From Ruegeria atlantica (GTDB lineage Bacteria; Pseudomonadota; Alphaproteobacteria; Rhodobacterales; Rhodobacteraceae), in contig NZ_WQBE01000005.1 of assembly GCF_013032005.1 (NCBI RefSeq), positions 1 to 64,000 of the forward strand: a stretch of 64,000 bases of DNA, read 5' to 3'. The notes under the pieces are model-generated. The model searched no databases. It was not told the origin of the DNA and was given only the letters and a program-made list of their open reading frames with translations. Below are positions 1 to 10,100 of this stretch, one piece after another (position 1 is the first letter of the stretch; each line of letters starts with the position of its first letter). A program made the translations under genes and the position numbers.

Positions 1-127
1 GATCAATCGCTTAACACACTCAACCCGTCAGAACCATAAAACATTGGGGTGAGAGGCAATAACCTCATCCAAAACAAAGCTTCAATGCCGGAAAACCAAA
101 TAGACCTCAGCCTCTGGGACCAAAAGC

Positions 128-1129
128 CTAAAACCCACTGACACGCTCGACCAGCCAATAGACCGACACGCTGCCGATGATATAGCCAGTGATTGGTCGG
201 GTAACCCCGCTCAGTCGTAGTGGATTAAAGCGCGCCACCTGACGCCACAGAAACATTCCTACTGACAGGCCCGCAATAAAGGTAAGTTGTCCGGCCTCGA
301 CCCCAAGGTTAAAGGCCAGAAGTGCAGCTGGGATATCCTGAGAGGGCAGGCCGATCTCGGACAGGGCACCGGCGAAACCCAGCCCGTGTAGCAGGCCAAA
401 ACAAAAGCAGACAATCCATGGGTATTGCTCGGACAGTCTGATCTGCCCTTCTTTGTGTTTGAGAATTTCCAGGGCCAGGAAAACGATCGACAGGGCAATC
501 ACCGCTTCGACCGGGGCGGCAGGAACGTGCAGCACCCCCAGCGTTGCCAATGCCAGCGTGATCGAATGCGCGACTGTAAAGGCTGTCACTGCGCCGACCA
601 GCCGCCAAGGATCACGCACCAGAATGAACAAGGCGAAAACAAACAGAAGGTGGTCCCACCCTTCCAGGATATGCTCGAAGCCAAGCCAGAAATAGCTGAT
701 GAAAACGGACCATGTGGTCGGATCTATTGGCAAAGTCAGGGCCGGCACTTCAGGTGTGAACCGGAGGGTGGCAATCGCAGATTCCAGTGGCTGAACGCGC
801 AGAAGGACATCGTTGTTTTGTCGTTCGAGGCCCCGGATTGTGACTGTTTGTCCTTCGATCTCAGCCCCGCATTCTGCAACCCAAGAGGACACCCAAGCAA
901 CCGAGTCGAAGATCGGCGGTGGACCGTGCGATGGGGTGCAAGCTCCGGGCAGGATCGCGTCAATCCTCATGGGTTGGCCGTTCACATCCGGTATGCGCCA
1001 CATCACTTGCCAGGTGCCTGGCGTCAATTGGCGAAGGTCCAGATATCCGGGGTCAAGCGCGTGTGCATTGCCGGTCTTTGGGGTGCAGGCCAACCAGATC
1101 GCTATTATCAAGCAAAACAGGGCCCTCAT
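128..1129 (-). CDS. HupE/UreJ-type membrane protein
   Basis: A 333-residue inner-membrane protein of the HupE/UreJ_2 type. It has an N-terminal signal-like segment ending near GNAHA, a soluble extracytoplasmic domain over roughly residues 25-140, and a C-terminal half of about six hydrophobic helices. The membrane part carries the family histidine motifs HILEGWDH, AHS and GLLHGLGFAG, which suggest metal handling (nickel or cobalt in the named relatives). It is the last gene of a minus-strand run and its ATG overlaps the stop of the PPIase gene by 4 nt (ATGA), so the two are translationally coupled. No urease or hydrogenase gene is in the window, so the substrate is unknown. The family call is firm and the function is not. 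Confidence 0.8.
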   Translation of the reverse strand: MRALFCLIIAIWLACTPKTGNAHALDPGYLDLRQLTPGTWQVMWRIPDVNGQPMRIDAILPGACTPSHGPPPIFDSVAWVSSWVAECGAEIEGQTVTIRGLERQNNDVLLRVQPLESAIATLRFTPEVPALTLPIDPTTWSVFISYFWLGFEHILEGWDHLLFVFALFILVRDPWRLVGAVTAFTVAHSITLALATLGVLHVPAAPVEAVIALSIVFLALEILKHKEGQIRLSEQYPWIVCFCFGLLHGLGFAGALSEIGLPSQDIPAALLAFNLGVEAGQLTFIAGLSVGMFLWRQVARFNPLRLSGVTRPITGYIIGSVSVYWLVERVSGF

Positions 1130-1947
1130 TCACCGGACCCCGGTGTTTCAACCCGGTACTGCGCGGCAAGGGTTTCGTATTGCGCCTGCGCCAGTTCCTC
1201 GGCCGTGTCCCGACGCCATGCTATCAGAACCGCATCGCGAATGTCCGTAAGTGGCGGCAGATATTCGGGGCGCGTTTCGGTAACACGGACCAGATGCATC
1301 CCATATCCCGATTGAATCGGCCCAGCCCAGACGCCCGGTTCTAAAGGGACCAGCGCAGCCGAAAACCCCGGGCCAAATGCGGCATCGACGGCGCCGGGGG
1401 GCGACAGCGGCATTGATCGAGGCATCAGGGATCGTACACCAAACTCTGACCATTCCCTGCCCGCTGTTAGTGCGGTAAGCGCGGTGTCCACATCCTCGGG
1501 TACCGGCTGATCGCCCAGATACACCTGATCGAATGCCTTCTGCCAAGGTTTAGTAAAACGTGCCGGGTTTGCCGCGACATAAGCTTCAAGCACAGCATCT
1601 TCGGGGTCTACCGAGGCGGCGATTGCATCCGACAGGAAATCCATCTTTTGTGCCAACCGTGCCCGGATTACCTGATCCCCGCGATCCAACCCCAGGTTGC
1701 GCGCCTCGCGCACCAGGATTTCCTCGCGCACCAGGGCGTCGATCAGCACCTGCAACTCTACGTCATTGGGCGGGCGTTTCCAGGTTGTTTCAAAGCGGGT
1801 GACCAAAAGCGTGACATCAGCGTCGTCGATAACAATTGCATCACCCCGTTCAGCGCTTTCGTCCTTTGGGCCCACTATGGCAAACCAGCCAAAGATGGCG
1901 GCTCCGATCAGAATAAAGTGGAGCAGGGGTTCTTTCAAAATATGCAT
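1126..1947 (-). CDS. PpiC/parvulin-type peptidyl-prolyl isomerase, membrane-anchored
   Basis: 273 residues. One N-terminal hydrophobic helix (about residues 8-26, LLHFILIGAAIFGWFAIVG) anchors a periplasmic domain resembling the SurA/PpiC N-terminal helical region followed by a rotamase domain; near the end are GYGMHLVRVTE and the LPPLTDIRDAV segment typical of parvulin C-termini. The presumed role is folding of exported proteins. The start ATG has a weak GGA about 8 nt upstream. It lies between DUF3604 and the HupE/UreJ gene, which it overlaps by 4 nt, so the partner proteins are probably its clients. Catalytic activity of the parvulin domain is not certain from sequence. Confidence 0.75.
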   Translation of the reverse strand: MHILKEPLLHFILIGAAIFGWFAIVGPKDESAERGDAIVIDDADVTLLVTRFETTWKRPPNDVELQVLIDALVREEILVREARNLGLDRGDQVIRARLAQKMDFLSDAIAASVDPEDAVLEAYVAANPARFTKPWQKAFDQVYLGDQPVPEDVDTALTALTAGREWSEFGVRSLMPRSMPLSPPGAVDAAFGPGFSAALVPLEPGVWAGPIQSGYGMHLVRVTETRPEYLPPLTDIRDAVLIAWRRDTAEELAQAQYETLAAQYRVETPGSGE

Positions 1948-1970
1948 GCTTAGTTCCGAAGACGCTTTCA

Positions 1971-1997
1971 GACCCGCCTTAATAGTAGTGGCGGGTC
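1971..1997 (-). terminator. hairpin between DUF3604 and PPIase genes
   Basis: Perfect 8-bp stem GACCCGCC/GGCGGGTC around an 11-nt loop, 77 nt after the DUF3604 stop. No run of T follows on either strand, so it may be an intercistronic RNA hairpin rather than a real terminator. Confidence 0.35.
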
Positions 1998-2073
1998 CTT
2001 TGATAAGTCAAACAGACTGCAGAATAATTACGCTTATATTCCAACGCAGTGGTGGTTATTCGAAAAAGGCCAT

Positions 2074-3993
2074 TCACCCCGGAGTGTACCAAATCGGTGA
2101 GGAATAGGCGCGTTCCTGATGGATCAGTTGTGCGTCTTCCGGCAGATCAATGCCAAACCGCAACTTGTCGTATAGCAACCAACGCGGGGTGGGGATTTCC
2201 AGAACCCTGACGTAATAAAAGGCCCGTTCATTCGGGTCGAAATCCGGGTCGGACCAAACAGTGATCAACTCGGACGCGCCGATGGTATTGCTCCAGCTCG
2301 CGGTTTCCACATCCACAGTATTACCAACCTCGGGTAGGTTGCCATCTGCATCCTGTGACCGATCATCAGACCAGGCGACATTATAAACCTTTTCCTGCAT
2401 CGCCCCGTCTGCATCCAGCCATCCTTTGACGACCTGAACCCGATCCAGATTTGCACCGATCGGGTCGCGCAAGGCACCAATTAGGAAGTTCGGTGCGCCA
2501 TCCCCTTCGCGCGGGCGCAGGTCACCACCCATGGGTACGCCTTTCGTGTAACCGACATCCGCCAGAAAGCGCGTCTCAAGGTCGCCCTCGTCAAACGCCC
2601 AGCCTCCAAAGAAACGCAAACCGATCCGAGGGCCGGTGGTCGCATAGGTTTCGCGGCGCTTGAACGCATCGAAAATGGCTGAGCGTGTGTTGTCGGTGGC
2701 CCAAACGGCAGTGTAGCCCGAAGCGACCAGCAGATCGCCCGGTATCTCGCCCAGCTCATTGGCAATAAAGGGATGTTGTATCCGGGTGGGCGACGGTTCC
2801 ACACTTACAGATTTGCCAAAAAAGTTGTCTTCTTCGGCGGTTGCCAGCGAAGTATGGCTGTCAGTCGCGCCGCCCATGCCGAATTTATAGGGGTTCACGC
2901 CGAACTTTTCTTCAAGCATCAGGCCGCGCTTGAGGGCTTCGCGCGCATACTCGCCCGCCAGCATGTCCTCAGTTTTCAATTCGGTGATATCGAGGTTGCC
3001 AATATCCCAGTTCTCATAGTCGGCAAAGGGATCATCCGGGCTGAGATACGGGTGGGCCTCGCCGTCTCCTTTGATTTGCGTGACCTCGTAGTGAGGCTCC
3101 CACCTTGCGCGGTTCTGGACGTATTCTTCGTCAACCTGGCCACCGTGATACGTGTCTTCGGTTGGGAACATCCAGCCGTTCGATAGGTTGCCGTTATGGG
3201 CGAAAGCCACCGCCCGGCCGCCGGTTTTGGCTTCGTAATCCTCCAGCCAAGAGTAAAGCGCCTTGGGATCGGTGTTGCCGTAGGGTGGCTGTGTTACCGG
3301 CGGAACAACCTGCAACGCGCGGATTGGTCCGTCGCGCAACATAACATTCCGGTGCAGGTTGAAGCCCTTGGGCACCGAGGTCCATTCGAAACCGATAAAC
3401 GCGGTGAATTGACCGGGATCGTTGTGCCGTTCCGCGGCCAGGACGATATGTTCCCAGGTGAACGCAAAAGCATCGGCCCCCGGGCTGTAGGACTCCAGCA
3501 AAATCTCCGGCAACGTCATCTGAGAAAAATTTGTGATGATATCGAAGGCTGCTTTACCAGCTTCTTCGCCACCGGCCTTGTATCCTTCGTACCATTCCAG
3601 GCCCTTCGGGTCTGAGATCACGCCTGGTTTGCCAGCTTGTAAGTCAGGGGCAAAACCCATCAGGTCGGTATGATCGGTCAGCACCATCCAATCCAGCGGT
3701 CTGGCCAGTCTGACTGGTTGTCCGGTGGAGGAAATCACCTGCTCGCCTTTAGCAAATCGCCATGCGTCGTCAGGCAGCAGCGTGTTGCCGAATGCGCCCG
3801 CATCTAGTGACAGCCCCGTATGCAAATGCGTGTCGCCCCAAAGCGGGCGCTCGGGGAAAGTACGGTTGGCGTAGGGTGAAAAGGGACGCTCGGCAAAGGT
3901 TCCCTCGGCGGCTTCCTTGGTGGGAACGGCATCGGCAATCGCGCTTGCCGGGACAGAGACCAAAGTAAGTAAGCAGACAGACAGTCGAAGCAT
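2074..3993 (-). CDS. DUF3604 domain protein, exported
   Basis: 639 residues from the chosen ATG at 3993, which has GGGGAGG 5 nt upstream; an in-frame start at 4011 is less likely. Signal peptide residues about 1-21 ([20 protein letters not shown]). The mature protein has the DUF3604 hallmark [15 protein letters not shown] with its HxH pair (PHP-like metal site), a LTDHTD motif and a [11 protein letters not shown] motif, consistent with a periplasmic metallohydrolase fold. The biochemical role of this family is not established. It heads a minus-strand set with a PPIase and a HupE/UreJ membrane protein, an arrangement I believe recurs in marine bacteria, though this was not checked here. Confidence 0.85.
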   Translation of the reverse strand: MLRLSVCLLTLVSVPASAIADAVPTKEAAEGTFAERPFSPYANRTFPERPLWGDTHLHTGLSLDAGAFGNTLLPDDAWRFAKGEQVISSTGQPVRLARPLDWMVLTDHTDLMGFAPDLQAGKPGVISDPKGLEWYEGYKAGGEEAGKAAFDIITNFSQMTLPEILLESYSPGADAFAFTWEHIVLAAERHNDPGQFTAFIGFEWTSVPKGFNLHRNVMLRDGPIRALQVVPPVTQPPYGNTDPKALYSWLEDYEAKTGGRAVAFAHNGNLSNGWMFPTEDTYHGGQVDEEYVQNRARWEPHYEVTQIKGDGEAHPYLSPDDPFADYENWDIGNLDITELKTEDMLAGEYAREALKRGLMLEEKFGVNPYKFGMGGATDSHTSLATAEEDNFFGKSVSVEPSPTRIQHPFIANELGEIPGDLLVASGYTAVWATDNTRSAIFDAFKRRETYATTGPRIGLRFFGGWAFDEGDLETRFLADVGYTKGVPMGGDLRPREGDGAPNFLIGALRDPIGANLDRVQVVKGWLDADGAMQEKVYNVAWSDDRSQDADGNLPEVGNTVDVETASWSNTIGASELITVWSDPDFDPNERAFYYVRVLEIPTPRWLLYDKLRFGIDLPEDAQLIHQERAYSSPIWYTPG

Positions 3994-4042
3994 GTGAACC
4001 TCCCCATTCACAGAGTTCGCGGATTCAGCTTGTGAAATACCG

Positions 4043-4056
4043 AGAATATATATTCT
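4043..4056. promoter_or_regulatory. 14-bp perfect AT-rich palindrome upstream of DUF3604
   Basis: AGAATATATATTCT is identical to its reverse complement and lies 50 bp upstream of the DUF3604 start in the 140-bp gap after the mocR gene. It may be an operator or part of the promoter. The binding protein is unknown. Confidence 0.35.
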
Positions 4057-4133
4057 TATTTGACGATATCATGTTGTGTGCTTCACGTGTGAAAAACTTT
4101 TTGACCATTATCCAGTAGGCAGCATGGCTTGCT

Positions 4134-5570
4134 TCAAAGTGGCAGCTGTATAAGAGAAACCAACTGAGCCGCCGCGTCCGAAAGTGTATCTTCGTCAAAC
4201 GCCGCGTACCCCAGCAGTAAGCCCTGCATCTTTTGCGGCAACACACATTGGTCAGACAGTGCGCTGATGCGCAGTCCGTTTTCCCCGGCCCGCTGGCTGA
4301 TTTCAATGTCGGACATTCTGTCTGCAAGTGCCGCTTGAAGTGCAACGCAAAGATGCATGCCCGACGAGTCCGGCTGAAGCTCCAGTAAGTCACAGGCGGG
4401 GGCGAGCGCGCTGAGCAGATGGCTCTGACGTCGCGCATAAACGCGTCGCATGCGTCGTAAATGCATAGCGAATTCACCGCTGTTCATGAATGTCGCCAAG
4501 GCGGGTTGCGGGATCAGCGAGGCGCGTGGCCCCACACGATCAAGATAGGTCCGCGTGCTTTTCAGCATGCGTTTGGGCACAACCAGATACCCGATCCTCA
4601 GTGCCGGGCTGACGAGTTTTGAAAAGCTGCCAAGGTAGATCGTGTTATTGAGGCCATCCAACCCCGAAAGCGATGGCAGAGGTTGCCCCCGATAGCGGAA
4701 TTCGCTGTCGTAGTCGTCCTCGATCACCACCGCACCGGTCTGTCTGGCCCAATCCAACAAGGCGACCCGGCGGGGCAAGGGCAGGCTGACCCCTGTTGGA
4801 TAATGCCGCGAAGGCGTGACGATAGTGGCATGGGCCTTGTCTGGAAGGCGTGTCACATCCAGCCCGTCCTGATCGATACGCACGGGGCAGGCTCCGTTGC
4901 CGGTATCCGTCAGGATCGCGCGCAGTTTCGGCCAGCATGGGTCTTCGATCGCAACCTGTTTGCCCGCACCAAGCAGCCCGTAGAATATCACCTCGAAGGC
5001 TTCGCGCGCACCTGAAGTGATCACAATCTGCCCCGGATCGCAGGACAGATGTCGCCACGCGGCAAGGTGGTCCGAGATGGCCGTACGCAGCGGATACCAA
5101 CCCAAAGGGTCCGCTCGCGCCAAAAGCTCGGGCGTTGGGTTGCGCCATGCGCGTTCAAGGTGGCGGGCCCATTGTTTGTGCGGCAGCAGGGATTGATCCG
5201 GCAGACCGGTTTGAAAGGGCAGCCATTTCTGGGTTTTTGGACCCGCCGGGCGGAGGATGGGCTGCGGTTGCGACAGGTGGGTGATCTCGCTGGCCAAAAA
5301 TGTGCCGCTGCCTTGCCGGGTGACCAGATATCCTTCGCTGATCATCTGGTCATAAACCGCCTGAACCGTTGTTCTGGATATCGACAACTCGGATGCCAGT
5401 GTGCGGCTGGCTGGCAGCCGCGTCCCGACCAGGTCAGGGGACGTAGATATGAGACCGCGCAGTGCCTCAAGCAGTTGCGCCTGAAGCGAGGTCTTCAGCG
5501 ATGCATCCAACGAGATCGCAAAAAGATCTCGATTCAAATTGGCCTTAGGAAAAGTTTTAAAATTGGACAT
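4134..5570 (-). CDS. MocR/PdxR-family transcriptional regulator
   Basis: 478 residues. N-terminal GntR winged-helix (about residues 15-85, with LPASRTLASELSISRTTVQAVYD) joined to a fold-type I aminotransferase domain. The PLP-binding lysine is in LGSFSKLVSPALRIGY (about residue 310). Family knowledge: such regulators sense PLP or amino compounds and usually control the divergent gene. Here the divergent genes encode a PNPOx-like flavoprotein and PdxJ, so a PdxR-like role in vitamin B6 control is inferred. The 54-bp divergent gap carries two direct repeats of ACCCGGGC spaced 30 bp apart. Confidence 0.9.
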   Translation of the reverse strand: MSNFKTFPKANLNRDLFAISLDASLKTSLQAQLLEALRGLISTSPDLVGTRLPASRTLASELSISRTTVQAVYDQMISEGYLVTRQGSGTFLASEITHLSQPQPILRPAGPKTQKWLPFQTGLPDQSLLPHKQWARHLERAWRNPTPELLARADPLGWYPLRTAISDHLAAWRHLSCDPGQIVITSGAREAFEVIFYGLLGAGKQVAIEDPCWPKLRAILTDTGNGACPVRIDQDGLDVTRLPDKAHATIVTPSRHYPTGVSLPLPRRVALLDWARQTGAVVIEDDYDSEFRYRGQPLPSLSGLDGLNNTIYLGSFSKLVSPALRIGYLVVPKRMLKSTRTYLDRVGPRASLIPQPALATFMNSGEFAMHLRRMRRVYARRQSHLLSALAPACDLLELQPDSSGMHLCVALQAALADRMSDIEISQRAGENGLRISALSDQCVLPQKMQGLLLGYAAFDEDTLSDAAAQLVSLIQLPL

Positions 5571-5585
5571 TTGAAAACATCCAAT

Positions 5586-5623
5586 ACCCGGGCACTACAG
5601 TCATAGCAAGATCAAACCCGGGC
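5586..5623. promoter_or_regulatory. direct repeat, candidate MocR operator
   Basis: ACCCGGGC occurs at 5586-5593 and again at 5616-5623, exactly 30 bp apart (about three helical turns), in the short intergenic region between the mocR-type gene and the PNPOx-like gene. MocR proteins such as GabR and TauR are known to bind direct repeats. Assignment is by position and spacing only. The second copy ends 1 nt before the ATG at 5625. Confidence 0.45.
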
Positions 5624-5624
5624 T

Positions 5625-6281
5625 ATGACCATGAAAGAGACTTTGAACATCACCGACAGATCCCGCCTGCGTCGATCCCATGAGCGGGGGCATTTCGACC
5701 GTGCCACCATCAACAGTATTCTGGACGCGCAACCCATGTGCAGCGTGGGTTATGTGATTAATGGCAAGCCCTTTGTCACTCCGACGTTGCAATGGCGAGA
5801 GGGCAATCGCATCTATTGGCACGGGTCCTCGGCCAGTCGTGCGCTGCGCAATTCTCGCGATGCGCAGGTTTGTCTGTCAGTCGCAATTCTTGACGGGTTT
5901 GTCCTGGCTCGGTCCGGTATGCATCATTCCGTTAACTCGCGGTCGGTCACGTTGTTTGGCACCGCGGTCAAGGTTGAAGACCCGGCAGAAAAGCTGGACA
6001 AGCTAGGCAGGTTCGTGAACGGCCTGTTCCCGGGGCGATATGAAAGCCTGCGGCCCGATCACGCGCAGGATCTGAAGGCAACAATGGTGCTGGGCATGGA
6101 TATATCGGAAGGTAGCGCCAAGGTCCGCACGGGCGGTCCAAATGACGAGGAAGAGGATTATGATCTGCCCATCTGGGCCGGGGTCATTCCCGTTCACACG
6201 TCGGTTGGTGATCCTATTCCTGATCCCCGAAACGTCGATGGCGTGCCGACGCCCGAACATGTGCAATCCTTTCGGCTGTAG
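5625..6281 (+). CDS. pyridoxamine 5'-phosphate oxidase-family (FMN-binding split barrel) protein
   Basis: 218 residues with the FMN-binding split-barrel pattern of PNPOx-like and NimA-like proteins: RRSHERGHFDRATINSIL at the N-terminus, VGYVINGKPFVTPTLQWREG and YWHGSSASRALR (phosphate-binding region). It is not canonical PdxH, whose C-terminal motif is missing, so it may be a flavin reductase or an unusual PNP oxidase. There are in-frame ATGs at 5625 and 5631 and no strong Shine-Dalgarno. It is divergent from the MocR-type gene and 6 nt before pdxJ, so it is probably in one operon with it. Confidence 0.8.
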   Translation: MTMKETLNITDRSRLRRSHERGHFDRATINSILDAQPMCSVGYVINGKPFVTPTLQWREGNRIYWHGSSASRALRNSRDAQVCLSVAILDGFVLARSGMHHSVNSRSVTLFGTAVKVEDPAEKLDKLGRFVNGLFPGRYESLRPDHAQDLKATMVLGMDISEGSAKVRTGGPNDEEEDYDLPIWAGVIPVHTSVGDPIPDPRNVDGVPTPEHVQSFRL

Positions 6282-6290
6282 GGCAGGGTG

Positions 6291-7061
6291 ATGTCGGACC
6301 TTTCGGTAAATCTGAATGTTGCCGCCCTGCTGCGCAACAGGCGTGAGCACCCCTGGCCGGATTTGATAAGTTTGGCAAGGATCGCCTTGAACGCGGGCGC
6401 GGCGGGCGTGACGGTGCACCCCCGCCCGGATGAGCGCCACACCCGGCCCGATGATGTGCGCGGGCTACGCTCTATGCTTGACGCGGAATTTCCAGACCGG
6501 GAATTGAATGTCGAAGGCTATCCAGATGAACGGTTTCTGTCGCTGGTTCAGCAGGCGCGCGCGGATCAAGTGACTTTGGTGCCGGATGATCCGGGTCAGG
6601 CGACAAGTGATCATGGTTGGGATTTCCCGGCGCAGGGCGCGATGCTAGCGGATGTGGTTGCCGGGTTACAGGCGAACGGTCATCGCGTATCCCTGTTCTG
6701 CGACCCCGAGGCAGCGCACATGCCGCATGCGGCGATGACCGGAACAGATCGGGTTGAACTTTACACCGGCCCGTTCGGCGGATCTTATGACGACCCAGTG
6801 GCCGAGACGCAGGAACTTGACCGTCTGGCCGCTGCAGCGACCGCGGCTGCGGCGCAAGGGCTCAAGGTCAATGCGGGCCACGATCTGACGGTCAGTGGCA
6901 CGCGCAAACTGATCGCTCGGATCCCGTCGATTGCCGAAGTGTCCATCGGGCACGCGTTGTTTTGCGATGCTCTGAACTTTGGAATGACTGAGACGGTTCG
7001 TCGGTATCTTGAGGTCTGCAGCATCCCTCAGGCAGATGATCTGTGGGCGGAAACTGTCTGA
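6291..7061 (+). CDS. pdxJ: pyridoxine 5'-phosphate synthase
   Basis: About 256 residues, a TIM barrel catalysing condensation of 1-deoxyxylulose 5-phosphate with aminoacetone phosphate to PNP in the cytoplasm. Visible family motifs are LSVNLNVAALLRNRR (N-terminal strand), AGVTVHPRPDERHT (active-site His/Arg), LNVEG (the Glu region), GHRVSLFCDP, VELYTGP, LKVNAGHDL (active-site His) and EVSIGHALF. The first motif differs from the NIDHVATLRNAR form of enterobacteria, as in other VHPRPDERH-type PdxJ proteins. A GTG at 6288 is an alternative start. It follows the PNPOx-like gene closely. Confidence 0.93.
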   Translation: MSDLSVNLNVAALLRNRREHPWPDLISLARIALNAGAAGVTVHPRPDERHTRPDDVRGLRSMLDAEFPDRELNVEGYPDERFLSLVQQARADQVTLVPDDPGQATSDHGWDFPAQGAMLADVVAGLQANGHRVSLFCDPEAAHMPHAAMTGTDRVELYTGPFGGSYDDPVAETQELDRLAAAATAAAAQGLKVNAGHDLTVSGTRKLIARIPSIAEVSIGHALFCDALNFGMTETVRRYLEVCSIPQADDLWAETV

Positions 7062-7197
7062 AACAGACAGGTGTCGCAGACTATGATCGCACCCGGCTTT
7101 GGGCGTGACATTTTCACTGCTATTTAAATAAGCCTTTGCGGCAATTCATCTGCAAATACTGGCGAGCCTGGATTGGCTGTAGTACACCTTTGCAGGT

Positions 7198-10100
7198 ATG
7201 GGGAAGATTGCGGATAAACCTAAGCGGGAACAAACAGATAGCGAGCAACGGCGTCAGGTCACGGTGCTGTTTGCCGATATGGTCGGCTATACTGCGATTG
7301 TTACATCGCTTGGGGAAGAACAGGCGTTGGGCTTTGTTCGGCTGACCTACGATACGCTGGTTCGGGCGGTCGAGGCCCACGGTGGAACGGTGCGCGATTT
7401 TGCTGGCGACAGCATAATGGCGCTGTTCGGCATTCCCGAAGCGACCGAAGATACGGCACTGCGGGCCTGCCGGGCCGCTATGGCGATCCATGCGGCATTC
7501 GAAGCGTCCGCCGCGGATATCGAAGCGCGTTTCGGCGTGCGCCCGAAGGTGCGTGTGGGGATCAGTTCCGGTACGGTTCTGATGGCGGCTGTTCAGGGCG
7601 AGAGCGGCCCGACGACTGCTGTGGGCAGCACAGTGAATCTGGCCGCGCGGCTTGAAAATCTTGCCCCGTCGGGTGGAAGCCTGATCTGCGACACCACACG
7701 GGGGCTGGTCGAATGGGTGACCGAGCTTGGCTTTTTCGGCGAACATCAGATCAAGGGTTTGTCCGCGCCGCAAAAGCTGTGGCAGTTGCAGGCCGTTCAC
7801 CCCGACGCAACCCGGTTCGACGCATCAGTGGCGCAAGGGTTGAGCGGCTATGTTGGCCGAACAGATGAACTAAGCATGATCTCCACCGCGCTGGAGCGGG
7901 CGAAAGACACCCGGTCCGTGATTGACCTGGTTGCCGAGCCGGGGTTGGGCAAAACGCGACTGGTTTTCGAGTTTCTTCATCGCCTACCTGCGGACGAGGT
8001 GTCGGTCCTGACGGGGAACTGCTTTGCCGATGGCCAGCAGGTTCCGTTTCTGCCGTTTCTGGAAATCACGCGAAATTCATTTCTCATCACCGATGCCGAC
8101 AACCCGCTGCGGGTTCGGGCCAAGCTTGAGGCCGGGTTAAAAAAATCTGGGCTGTTCACGCAACAGAACCTTGGGTTAATGATGAATTTTCTGGGGCTCA
8201 CACCGCCCGAGGGGGCTCTGGACGGTCTCGACGGTGTTCTGATCGGTCTGCGTATTCGCGAGTTGCTGACCGAACTGCTACGTCTGAAATGCGCGCGGGG
8301 CCAGGTTGTTTTGCTGATCGAAGATGGCCATTGGATCGACAGCGCGTCAAAGGACTTGCTGGCGAAAATGATCGAGGCTCCGGGCCTGTCGAACCTGCTG
8401 ATCATCCAGACACGGCGACCCGAATACACACCCAGTTGGCAAAACATGGCCGGGGTGATGACCGTGGCGCTACGCCCGCTGAGGGTCGAAGACCTTGCCG
8501 CTCTAGCGCAAAACCGTCTTGGGGTGGACGCTCTGCCCGATGGGTTGGCCGAACAGCTGGCGGACCGTGCTGGGGGCAATCCACTGTTTGGCGAAGAAAT
8601 CTTGGGCTTTCTGCTGGATCAGGGAGTTTTGCGCGTCGTAAATGGCCGCGCTCATATCGAAGCGGATATCAGCGACAGCGGGTTGCCCGTCACCATGCGC
8701 AGTCTTTTGACAGCCAGAATTGAACGACTTGATCCCGAAGATCGCGCCTTGCTGCAGGCTGCAGCCGTGATTGGTCGGCGTTTTGATCCTGGTCTTTTGT
8801 CCCAGATCACCGAGACGACCAAGTCAACCGGCGCCACCCTACAACGGCTGCAAGCGCAGGATGTGCTGTACCGCGAGCCGAACTCGTCGGATTACATCTT
8901 CAAACATGTGCTGCTGCGGGATTCGGTTTACCAAAGTCTGGTTCTGTCCCGCCGGTCTGACCTGCATCTTGCCATTGCCGAGGCGTTGGTGATGCGCAAC
9001 GCCAACCGGTTGCACGAGGCCGCCGAGGTGCTGGCATTTCACTATGGACAGACGGATCGGGCAGATCAGGCGTTTCACTACAGTGCGATGGCTGGTGACA
9101 AATGCCTTGGCGTTTGTTCACTGGATGAAGCCAACCGGTATTTTGTGGACGCTCTTGAGCTGTATCAAAGCGACCCAAGTTGCGCCACAGATGCAGAATT
9201 CGCCGGGTTCATGGCCAGTTTCGCGCTGTGTTCCAATATCTCACTGCGGGTCAAAAAGATTATCGAACTGGCCGGGACGGTACGACCGATCCTGCAAAAG
9301 GCGGGAGACAGTTCGGATCACGCGCTGTTCCTGCACCACTATGTCTCTTGTCTGGTCTGCAACGGCAAGTATCACGAGGCGCATTGGGTTCAGCAGGAGC
9401 TGACAGACATGGCCGGTCGTCTGAATGATCCGGCCTCCAAGGCGTATGCCATGGTGAATGAGCTTTCGGTCTCAATCTATCACGCGCCGATCGACAATGA
9501 CCGTTTCGAGGCGCGAAAACGCGAAGTCGAGGCTGTGCTGGAACAGATCGACGACGCCTATATCCACAATTTTTATCAGGCCACTGTTGGGTGGAACGAA
9601 CTGACCCGGGGGCGGGTGGCGCGGGCGCATGCCGCATCTGATCGGATGATCGCCTTGGGAAAAGCCAAAAACGACCCGCGCTCGCTGGGCTATGGAACCG
9701 CCATGAAGGCACTGATCGCGATGGTCACCGATGATCACGAACTGGCGCTTGAAATGGCTGAGAAGGCGCGCAAAGCGTCAAAGGTCGAATTTGAGTTGGC
9801 CATAGCCGAAGCAGCCAGAGTAGGAGCCATGGTGCCGCTGGAAATGCCAGGGGCGACTGAGGTGGTCCAAAACCACATCAAGGCCTGCAACGACAAGGGG
9901 TGTACGCTGTTCACCTTCGGGCCCGCGGCGATGCTGGGGGTGGCCTATGCGCTGAACGGTCGGATCACGGACGGGTTGCGCCAGATTGAATGCGCCATTC
10001 AAAAACGTACCGACGAGGGCACCCAGGTATCCGCTGACTGGGCCCGTCTGTTTCTGTGCGAGATGTATCTGGCCATCCTAACAGGTGAAGGCGGCGGTTC

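Noticed and set aside
4054..4072. TTGACGATATCATG near the DUF3604 promoter as a Dnr box
   Set aside because: Spacing between the half-sites is one base short of TTGAC-N4-GTCAA and the right arm does not match.
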